Source of the DNA: Candidatus Diapherotrites archaeon CG08_land_8_20_14_0_20_34_12
Lineage (GTDB): Archaea; Iainarchaeota; Iainarchaeia; Iainarchaeales; 0-14-0-20-34-12
Length of the DNA stretch: 10,016 bases
Assembly: GCA_002779065.1 (NCBI GenBank)
Contig: PEXL01000055.1
Location: 1 to 10,016 of the forward strand
Reading direction: 5' to 3'
The position numbers and the translations under genes are program-made. The notes under the pieces were generated by a model. It saw only the letters and a list, made by a program, of their open reading frames with translations, searched no databases and was not told the DNA's origin. Every line of letters starts with the position of its first letter. Within the stretch, counting starts at the first letter, position 1. Below, piece by piece: positions 5,426 to 10,016 of the stretch.

Positions 5426-6289
5426 TACACAGAATATCTCAGGGAAAGTGCAATACAAACTAATTCCATTGTTTGTTTGGGTTTAGATCCTGTGATTGAA
5501 AAAATTCCTTTGAAAGAATATTCTGTAAAAAAGAAAATCCTTGATTTCTACAGCCAAATTATTGAAGCCTGTGTTTCAGAAGAGGTGATGTTCTCTGCAT
5601 TAAAGCCAAACTATGCTTTTTTTGCACAATATGGATTTGAAGGGTTAGAGGCTTTGAAAGAGTTGATTACTGATTTGAAAAAATTAGAAATTCCTGTGAT
5701 TCTTGATGTGAAAAGAGGCGACATTTCAACAAGCCAGGCAGCGTATGCAAAAGAGATTTTCTCTTTTTGGAATGCTGATGCTGCAACAATAAATCCTTTG
5801 ATGGGGTTTGATACAGTTGAGCCTTTTATTAATCTGATTAAGAATGAGGGAAAAGGAATATATTTGCTGAATAGAACTTCAAATAAAAGTGCTGCAGAAA
5901 TCCAGAATGAAAAATTAGCTTCAGGAAAGCCTGTTTATATGTTATTGTCTGAGAAGATTGCAAAATGGGCAAATGAAAATGCAATTTCTCTTGGTGCTGT
6001 TGTTGGCGCAACATCAATTCAGGAATTGAATGATATAGCAAAATTTTATGCTAAGGAAAATAAGCAGAATTCTTATTTTTTAATTCCCGGGGTAGGGTCA
6101 CAGGGGGGATCAGCAAAGGAAGTAGTTGATTCCCTGCAAAAATCTGGCCTTGACTTGTGTTTGCAGAGGATAAATTCAAGCTCAGCAATAAACTATGCAT
6201 ATGAAAAATTCAAAACAGATGATTTTGCCGGAGCTGCTGTTAGGGCTTTGCGGGAATTGAATAGAGAGATTGGATTTAAACCAAAATAG
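5414..6289 (+). CDS. pyrF: Orotidine 5'-phosphate decarboxylase, type 2 family
   Basis: Decarboxylates OMP to UMP, the last step of the pathway. The 291-residue length and motifs LGLDP (22-26), ALKPNYAF (62-69), LDVKRGDI (97-104; D98, K100 and D103 are the catalytic network) and PGVGSQGG (225-232) fit the longer type 2 subfamily rather than the roughly 220-residue form common in archaea. I use ATG 5414, with GAGGT 7 nt upstream; the longer frame from 5315 would overlap pyrE by 74 nt. Near the C-terminus the protein reads INSSSAI (253-259), where type 2 enzymes as I recall them have NSSR; the Arg contacts the substrate phosphate. R252 is close by and might compensate. Transfer from bacteria is plausible but untested. 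Confidence 0.94.
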   Translation: MVKNYTEYLRESAIQTNSIVCLGLDPVIEKIPLKEYSVKKKILDFYSQIIEACVSEEVMFSALKPNYAFFAQYGFEGLEALKELITDLKKLEIPVILDVKRGDISTSQAAYAKEIFSFWNADAATINPLMGFDTVEPFINLIKNEGKGIYLLNRTSNKSAAEIQNEKLASGKPVYMLLSEKIAKWANENAISLGAVVGATSIQELNDIAKFYAKENKQNSYFLIPGVGSQGGSAKEVVDSLQKSGLDLCLQRINSSSAINYAYEKFKTDDFAGAAVRALRELNREIGFKPK

Positions 6290-6470
6290 TAGATTCATTA
6301 CTGATTTTGTTCAAATTAATTTTAAAAAATAGAAAAATTAAAGGGATTAAAATCCACTAAATTTCCCTAATTGGAAATTTACTGTCTGTCAAAAACTGGT
6401 GGTTTTTGACAATCCCTTCAATTTCAAACAAATTTATATACGTTTTTGATAAAACTTTTATGAAAAAGTT
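6290..6470. other. Hairpin-rich convergent region between pyrF and ftsZ
   Basis: Three perfect stems lie in this stretch: AAATTTCC/GGAAATTT (6359-6366 and 6373-6380), TGTCAAAAAC/GTTTTTGACA (6387-6396 and 6402-6411) and a 12-bp stem at 6448-6459/6464-6475 that includes the ftsZ stop codon. Short T-runs lie at 6403-6407 and 6443-6447. The region separates two convergent transcripts, so bidirectional termination is the simplest role. Confidence 0.6.
6387..6411. terminator. Compact hairpin TGTCAAAAAC-TGGTG-GTTTTTGACA
   Basis: A perfect 10-bp stem with a 5-nt loop, holding T5 in its right arm and A5 in its left arm, so either transcript would carry a U-run here. The left arm extends to GTCTGTCAAAAAC (6384-6396), the exact reverse complement of 143-155 near the start of the window. 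It could be a terminator or a dispersed palindromic repeat. Confidence 0.5.
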
Positions 6471-6475
6471 TTATC
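6448..6475. terminator. 12-bp perfect hairpin at the ftsZ 3' end
   Basis: GATAAAACTTTT (6448-6459) pairs perfectly with AAAAGTTTTATC (6464-6475) around a 4-nt loop. The right arm overlaps the ftsZ stop codon. For the rightward pyr transcript a T5 run (6443-6447) precedes it; for ftsZ the stem is not followed by U-residues, so it may mark or stabilise the mRNA 3' end instead. Confidence 0.5.
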
Positions 6476-7547
6476 TGATGAAGTCAATTCCTAATCCTGA
6501 ATCCCTTGTAGCCACTGATGCGCCTTTCTTGTTTTTCGCGTTATTGATATATGGTGATGTTACCCCTGTGAAAATTGCAATTACTTCAATCTTATTTTCA
6601 AAGGTAGGATCAACTCTTGCACCCCAGATTACTGTTGCTCTTGGGTCAATCTGTTCTGTTAACATTTCACCAACAGCGTTTGCTTCACCTAATGTTAATT
6701 CTGGCCCACCTGTTATATGGATTAAAGCTCCTGTAGCTCCTTGCATATCAACATCAAGCAATGCGTTCTTTAAGGTGTCATCAACAACTTCATTTACCTT
6801 GTCTACTGATTTACTTTCACCAACTGCAATAACACTCAGGCCCTTGCCTGCCATTACTGCTCTTACATCAGCATAATCTAAGTTAATTAATGATGGCTGT
6901 GTAATGGTTTCAGTAATTCCCCTTACTGTTCTTGCAACAACTTCATCCGCAACTTTGAATGCGTCTTGGATTGGCAAGTTTGGCACTAATTCTACCAATC
7001 TATTGTTGTCAATTACTACAACAGTGTCAGTTACTTCTTGCAATTTTAGTATTCCTTCTTCAGCTTTTACTAATCTTGCTTTTTCTAAGGCAAAGGGATA
7101 GGTTACAATTGCAACAACAATTGCTCCTTGTTCTTTTGCTATTTCAGCAATAACCGGAGCAGCTCCTGTACCTGTTCCACCACCCATACCTGCAGAGAGG
7201 AAAAGCAAATCTACATCGTTTAAAACTTCTTCTAAAGCATTTCTTGAAACTTCAGCTGCTTTCTCTCCGATTTCAGGATATCCTCCTGCACCTAAACCTC
7301 TTGTTACACTTCTACCAATTAATATTTTTGTTAATTCATCATTTATCATTGCTAAATGCTGTTTATCTGTGTTCACTGCAACAAGCTGTGCACCGCTGAT
7401 ACCCATACCAGCTAATCTGTTCACTGCGTTACATCCTGCTCCTCCTGTACCCACTACCATTATCTTTGGTGAGGAAAAATCTTCCAATTTATCTTCTTCT
7501 TTGGCAGCTCCAAATTTCTGTACTGCGTTTTCAATTAAACTCTTCAC
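6471..7547 (-). CDS. ftsZ: Cell-division GTPase FtsZ
   Basis: Tubulin-like GTPase that polymerises into the division ring at mid-cell. The 358 residues comprise an N-terminal extension (1-27), the nucleotide-binding GTGGAGCNAVNRL (33-45), the tubulin signature GGGTGTGAAP (122-131) and the T7 catalytic loop NLDYADVRAVM (222-232; N222, D224 and D227). A short linker (331-347) leads to the C-terminal peptide LGIDFIR (352-358), a likely docking site for a membrane anchor such as SepF; the partner is inferred, and no sepF or ftsA gene is in view. The start is GTG, with GAGGGGTGA (7560-7552) just upstream and an in-frame stop at 7562-7560 that excludes a longer protein. The gene is convergent with pyrF and appears to be transcribed alone. 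Confidence 0.96.
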   Translation of the reverse strand: MKSLIENAVQKFGAAKEEDKLEDFSSPKIMVVGTGGAGCNAVNRLAGMGISGAQLVAVNTDKQHLAMINDELTKILIGRSVTRGLGAGGYPEIGEKAAEVSRNALEEVLNDVDLLFLSAGMGGGTGTGAAPVIAEIAKEQGAIVVAIVTYPFALEKARLVKAEEGILKLQEVTDTVVVIDNNRLVELVPNLPIQDAFKVADEVVARTVRGITETITQPSLINLDYADVRAVMAGKGLSVIAVGESKSVDKVNEVVDDTLKNALLDVDMQGATGALIHITGGPELTLGEANAVGEMLTEQIDPRATVIWGARVDPTFENKIEVIAIFTGVTSPYINNAKNKKGASVATRDSGLGIDFIR

Positions 7548-7585
7548 TATTTCACCCCTCTATTTTTAAAATAGAAAATAGTATT

Positions 7586-7647
7586 CAATGCGTCGCGCAT
7601 ATAAAACAAAACTTATTTTTATTTGATAAATATTATGCGACACATTG
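7586..7647. promoter_or_regulatory. ftsZ promoter with dyad
   Basis: On the minus strand TTTTATAT (7606-7599) is a TATA-like box about 55 nt before the GTG, predicting a start at about 7575 and a short leader with the GAGGGGTGA site. An imperfect inverted repeat has arms CAATGCGTCGCGCATA (7586-7601) and TATGCGACACATTG (7634-7647), with the box at its inner edge. The GC-rich arms stand out in very AT-rich DNA, so an operator is plausible. A second TATA-like stretch lies at about 7652-7662. Confidence 0.5.
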
Positions 7648-8069
7648 TTAGGTATATATATCCTCAAACTCCTTTAAATAGCTTTTGTTTTGAAAATAAG
7701 GATAAATTAACACTCTTAACTAAAAATAAAGGTTGTTAATGGAAATAAGGTATGCTTTGTTAACTTTTAATATCTTAAAAGTTGACTTATTCAAATGCTT
7801 TTCTCAAACTTTTATGATTTTAAGCAAAATAGTGGTATTAAGTGGTTTTTTTTAGCTAAATAGGGTTATATGGTTATTTTTTATATAATAAACCATTAAA
7901 AAAGCACAAAATTGAATTTAGAAGTATATTAATACTTTAAATTTTGTTAATAAGTTATGTTGAAGAGGTCTGCTTTGGAAGAATCTTTGGGTTAACTTCC
8001 CATAAGGTAATTTTAATGATATTAAGGTTATGTAGATATATGTAAATTTAAGATATTTCCTTTAATATT
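7648..8069. other. Gene-free AT-rich stretch upstream of ftsZ
   Basis: Together with the ftsZ promoter this makes about 500 bp without a convincing gene. It holds a good plus-strand TATA-like box CCTTTAAATA (7671-7680) and two stable hairpins: a 12-bp stem 7759-7770/7775-7786 with loop TATC (one G-T pair), and a 12-bp stem with one bulge at 7915-7927/7932-7943. A 38-codon plus-strand frame (7739-7855, ATG to TAG, hydrophobic) has only a weak GGT-type site and overlaps the first hairpin. An unrecognised small RNA is possible. Confidence 0.5.
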
Positions 8070-8651
8070 TTATCTATTTCTCGAAGCTTGTGCTTCAGCC
8101 CTTAAAGATCTTGCCCCTTTTAGTGGAAATCCCAATACTTGCGGGAAATTTAATTGATAATTAACTAGCAAATGTATAGCATCTTCCCTGCCAAATAATA
8201 TGCCCAATTTTTTAAGCAATTTTTCAGCAGGGGCTGCGGTTTCATGCTCTGTAGGCCACAAAGGTATTTTACTGGCACCACCAACAACAAAGCTAGGGAC
8301 AAGTTCAGCTAATTCAGTGGCATATTCACCAAAAGCCCTTAGCACAACATTCCTTGTTTGTGGGCTTTCAAGCTTTTTTATTGTTGCAGGGCTCCTGTTC
8401 GATAAAGCTATGGCTGTTTGTGCAGCCAGCCTGCCCCTTACCTTTAAAATTGTTTTTAGGTGGGCTCTTCTGGCAATCTCTTCAGCCCTTTCTTCTAATT
8501 TCAGTAAAGCATCTCCCTTTGGCCTGCTTCTTGTCGATGCTCTTCTCAGGGATGCAAGTGTTTTATTATATATTTTAGGAAAGGTTCTGTTAGCCAAGCT
8601 GTGCGCAGTTTTTTGGATAACTGATTCAGTCGGATATCTTAGCCTAGGCAT
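8070..8651 (-). CDS. Hypothetical basic, Arg/Ala-rich protein
   Basis: I do not recognise this 193-residue protein. It is predicted helical and basic, with an Arg-dense N-terminal half (RR at 36-37 and 61-62, RSRPKG at 41-46) and Ala-rich helices (about 48-86). A more hydrophobic segment (107-127) ends in PSFVVGG, followed by LWPTEHE (131-137) and a helix with KKLGILFGREDAIHLLVNYQ (147-166). No signal peptide or clear membrane span is present. Arg dominates over Lys, unlike the Lys-rich neighbours, which could mean a nucleic-acid- or ribosome-binding role or a different origin. The ATG has AAGGT 7 nt upstream and TATA-like sequence at 8672-8681. The opposite-strand frame here is less convincing because it lacks a recognisable start context. 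Confidence 0.6.
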   Translation of the reverse strand: MPRLRYPTESVIQKTAHSLANRTFPKIYNKTLASLRRASTRSRPKGDALLKLEERAEEIARRAHLKTILKVRGRLAAQTAIALSNRSPATIKKLESPQTRNVVLRAFGEYATELAELVPSFVVGGASKIPLWPTEHETAAPAEKLLKKLGILFGREDAIHLLVNYQLNFPQVLGFPLKGARSLRAEAQASRNR

Positions 8652-8834
8652 AATAATTACCTTGTTAGGTTAATAATAAAACAATATTGGCAAGACTTAA
8701 TAAATGGCACTTGTTTTAAAATCCTTATGTTGATATTCAATAATATTGTAGGTTAATTTGATAAAGAAGTTTCTCTTCTTGCGCCAATAGTTTCTTTTCT
8801 TTTTTGGTGCAACCAGAGTTTCTCTTTTCTTTTG
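8652..8834. other. Non-coding spacer with three pyrimidine-rich imperfect repeats
   Basis: Upstream of the hairpin chain, three imperfect direct repeats start AGTTTCT at 8769, 8789 and 8818 and end in related motifs TTGCGCCAA, TTGGTGCAA and TTGGCACAA. The first two also pair as a 9-bp stem (8779-8787 with 8804-8812). ACAATATT (8681-8688) and AATATTGT (8742-8749) form an 8-bp inverted repeat. The left end holds the promoter of the minus-strand hypothetical gene. No ORF of note is present. Confidence 0.5.
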
Positions 8835-8988
8835 GCACAAATAAAACTTAACAGTTTTATTGTGCATTAAAATCCATTTTTGGGTTTTAATTGCAACTTA
8901 CATTTCCAAATAAAATTCTTTCGAATTTTATTGGACCAATAAAACCTTTGGTTTTATTTGGTTCTTTTCTCTTGGAAAGAGAAAAGAA
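8835..8988. repeat. Chain of five consecutive hairpins upstream of tRNA-Asn
   Basis: Five long stems follow one another almost without gaps: A 8835-8848/8853-8865 (13 bp, one bulge), B 8863-8875/8882-8895 (13 bp, one bulge, one G-T), C 8906-8918/8923-8934 (12 bp, one bulge), D 8935-8946/8950-8962 (12 bp, one bulge) and E 8962-8973/8977-8988 (12 bp, perfect). Loops are 3-6 nt. A, C and D share an AATAAAA...TTTTATT core bordered by CC/GG or CA/TG, so they look like copies of one palindromic unit. E ends 7 nt before the tRNA. I recognise no known RNA or mobile element. Confidence 0.75.
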
Positions 8989-8995
8989 AAGGCAG

Positions 8996-9067
8996 GTCTC
9001 GGTAGCTCAGCGGTAGAGCACCCGGCTGTTAACCGGGTGGTCGTAGGTTCGAACCCTACCCGGGACG
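8996..9067 (+). tRNA. tRNA-Asn: tRNA-Asn (anticodon GTT)
   Basis: A complete cloverleaf can be drawn. The 7-bp acceptor stem is GTCTCGG/CCGGGAC (8996-9002 and 9060-9066, one T-G pair) and the D stem is GCTC/GAGC with loop AGCGGTA. The anticodon stem CCCGG/CCGGG encloses the loop CTGTTAA, giving anticodon GTT at 9028-9030. The variable loop is 5 nt, and the T stem GTAGG/CCTAC has loop TTCGAAC. The discriminator is G (9067), as expected for Asn. CCA is not encoded and there is no intron. Confidence 0.97.
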
Positions 9068-9074
9068 TTTTTTT
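9068..9074 (+). terminator. T-tract terminator of tRNA-Asn
   Basis: Seven consecutive T residues follow the discriminator base directly. Archaeal RNA polymerase commonly terminates at such oligo-T tracts without a hairpin. Confidence 0.75.
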
Positions 9075-9093
9075 CTAATTTTTAAATTCAGCA

Positions 9094-9103
9094 ATATTTA
9101 TAA
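9094..9103 (+). promoter_or_regulatory. TATA-like box of the 9127 gene
   Basis: TATTTATAAT is centred about 28 nt before the ATG at 9127. No ribosome binding site is visible, so a leaderless mRNA is the simplest reading. Confidence 0.5.
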
Positions 9104-9126
9104 TTTGCTTTAAACAATAATAATTT

Positions 9127-9510
9127 ATGCCCTCCAGATTATTGCCAAAAACCCCAAAAGGAAAAAGAATTCTTTATGGAAAAATTCTGCACAGAAGGAA
9201 GGCGGACAGGGTATTTAGATTAAAATCCGGTAATCGAGAAGCAATAGAATTAGTGGCTTTTCAATATCCCTACCTTGGCCCAGAAGCACATAAAAAAATT
9301 GCAGGAATATTTTTGGATAAACAATTAAATTTAGGGGAAAAAACAATTTCATTAAAAAGCCTGCTTGAAAAGGAATTGAGCAGGGCAAATACTGTTGGGA
9401 TTGCAAGCTCAATACAAGAAGCAATTGCTGATGCCACTAAAAGTTTATCAGTTTGGCAGAAATCAAATCCCCGGGCAAAGATGCGAAAAAGGCCCATAGC
9501 CCAAGTGTAA
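9127..9510 (+). CDS. Hypothetical small basic protein
   Basis: I do not recognise this 127-residue protein. It is strongly basic at both ends (PKTPKGKR at 8-14, LHRRKADRVFRLK at 21-33 and RAKMRKR at 116-122) with a central, probably helical part (53-110). No cysteine motif, signal peptide or membrane segment is seen. Size and charge would suit a nucleic-acid-binding protein, but that is a guess. The ATG 9127 follows a well-placed TATA-like box and the frame remains open with ordinary composition. It lies just after the tRNA-Asn T-tract and about 50 nt before the next gene. It shares the MP-start and basic character of the 8070-8651 protein but no convincing similarity. Confidence 0.6.
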   Translation: MPSRLLPKTPKGKRILYGKILHRRKADRVFRLKSGNREAIELVAFQYPYLGPEAHKKIAGIFLDKQLNLGEKTISLKSLLEKELSRANTVGIASSIQEAIADATKSLSVWQKSNPRAKMRKRPIAQV

Positions 9511-9544
9511 CCTCATAACTTAAGTGTAACTGTTTCTTAAATAT
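9503..9544 (+). promoter_or_regulatory. Direct repeats and TATA-like box before the MBL-fold gene
   Basis: AAGTGTAAC occurs at 9503-9511 (overlapping the previous stop codon) and 9522-9530, 19 bp apart, just upstream of a TATA-like TTAAATAT (9537-9544). The box is centred about 24 nt before the ATG at 9564, and no ribosome binding site is seen, so a leaderless transcript is likely. The repeat pair could be an activator site next to the BRE. Confidence 0.45.
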
Positions 9545-9563
9545 TTTGTACTTTTTAAAAATA

Positions 9564-10016
9564 ATGAAAGCAAAAAATATTCTGGTTTTGGTTCTGTTAA
9601 TTGTGCTTGTTGCACTAATTGCAATTTTTGTCCTTAGTTATACTAATTCAGACAAGTTCAAATCTGAATTTGACAATAAAGTGGGTGATTTGAAGGGCCA
9701 GGCAGAGAACGCTGTAAATGATATGGTAGGAAATAATCCAAATCATGATGCAAAATTTTCTTCTGATTACAATGAAATACAATTGGATGAAAATGCCTAT
9801 GTGCATTTCATTGATGTCGGGCAGGGAGATTCTATCCTGATTCAATATAAGGGGGAAAATATTTTGATTGATGCAGGGGATAATGGCAAGGGAAAGATTG
9901 TTGCAGATTACCTGAAATCAAAAGGTGTTTTTAATCTAAAATATTTAGTTGGGACACATTCAGATGCAGACCATATCGGCGGCATGGATGATTTAATAAA
10001 AAGCGGCATTTCATTT
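9564..10016 (+). CDS. Membrane-anchored ComEC-like metallo-beta-lactamase-fold protein (partial)
   Basis: The first 151 codons are present and the frame is open at the window edge. Residues 5-25 form one hydrophobic segment (NILVLVLLIVLVALIAIFVL region), a signal anchor that would put the rest outside the cell. A polar linker (27-75) follows, then the MBL domain start HFIDVGQGDSILI (81-93), NILIDAG (99-105) and the metal motif THSDADHIGG (131-140; H132, D134, D136 and H137). This matches the ComEC/Rec2 C-terminal hydrolase family, which occurs as single-domain proteins in many microbes and may act as an extracellular nuclease or phosphodiesterase. The competence-channel domain of true ComEC is absent from the N-terminus. 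Substrate is unknown. Confidence 0.88.
   Translation, partial: MKAKNILVLVLLIVLVALIAIFVLSYTNSDKFKSEFDNKVGDLKGQAENAVNDMVGNNPNHDAKFSSDYNEIQLDENAYVHFIDVGQGDSILIQYKGENILIDAGDNGKGKIVADYLKSKGVFNLKYLVGTHSDADHIGGMDDLIKSGISF

Noticed and set aside
811..6289. Complete de novo pyrimidine pathway
   Set aside because: Dihydroorotate dehydrogenase (pyrD) and carbamoyl-phosphate synthetase (carAB) are not present in the window, so completeness cannot be claimed.
6406..6876. Plus-strand frame of 156 codons antisense to ftsZ, with a TATA-like TTTATATA at 6433-6440
   Set aside because: It lies opposite highly conserved ftsZ codons, so it is a shadow frame. The TATA-like box is nearly palindromic and sits in a convergent terminator region.
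8200..8673. Plus-strand frame of 157 codons opposite the 8070-8651 protein
   Set aside because: Its composition (many Leu, Ser, Phe, Ala) is typical of an antisense shadow, and its start lies mid-gene without a promoter or ribosome binding site. The minus-strand frame has a better start context, though neither has recognised homology.
8835..8988. Insertion sequence or classical MITE
   Set aside because: No transposase, no single pair of terminal inverted repeats enclosing the region and no target-site duplication was seen; the structure is a series of separate hairpins.
8996..9074. tRNA-Asn as the attachment site of an integrated element
   Set aside because: No integrase, no second copy of the tRNA 3' end and no other boundary sign is visible in the window.

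Overview
The window looks archaeal: AT-rich DNA with a two-repeat TATA-binding protein, an ATCase with a separate zinc-ribbon regulatory chain, an FtsZ, a tRNA gene without an encoded CCA end, TATA-like boxes 20-30 nt upstream of several start codons, and strong GGAGG/GAGGT ribosome binding sites inside operons. Small-genome DPANN-type archaea (Pace-/Woesearchaeota-like) would fit, but that placement is inference; no rRNA is present to test it.

Region 1 (1-2348, +): a repeat-rich leader carries three tandem TATA-like units, a 10-bp A-tract repeat, a 12-bp repeat and hairpins. It precedes tbp, which starts with TTG and overlaps pyrB by 8 nt. pyrI follows after a 104-nt gap that appears to hold a decayed tandem duplication of the pyrI start region. 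Region 2 (2361-3350, -): a class II Fic-domain protein sits in reverse between pyrI and pyrC, with a perfect 11-bp dyad flanking its TATA box. Region 3 (3450-6289, +): pyrC, pyrE and pyrF are tightly packed, and pyrE and pyrF share nearly the same translation-initiation segment. Together pyrBI-CEF covers carbamoyl phosphate to UMP except the dihydroorotate dehydrogenase step (pyrD); carAB is also not in the window. An inverted-repeat motif, TGTCAAAAAC, occurs as a pair on both sides of this block.

Region 4 (6290-8069): a hairpin-rich intergenic region, then ftsZ (-, GTG start), then about 500 bp without a convincing gene. Region 5 (8070-9510): two unrecognised basic proteins flank a tRNA-Asn(GTT) gene; just upstream of the tRNA lies a chain of five back-to-back hairpins (about 8835-8988). 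Region 6 (9564-end, +): the start of a membrane-anchored ComEC-like metallo-beta-lactamase-fold protein, cut by the window edge.

The most unusual points are the general transcription factor gene leading a pyrimidine operon behind tandem TATA-like boxes, the hairpin chain next to the tRNA, the dyads around the fic and ftsZ promoters, and a PyrF of the type 2 family with Ser where I expect the phosphate-contacting Arg.
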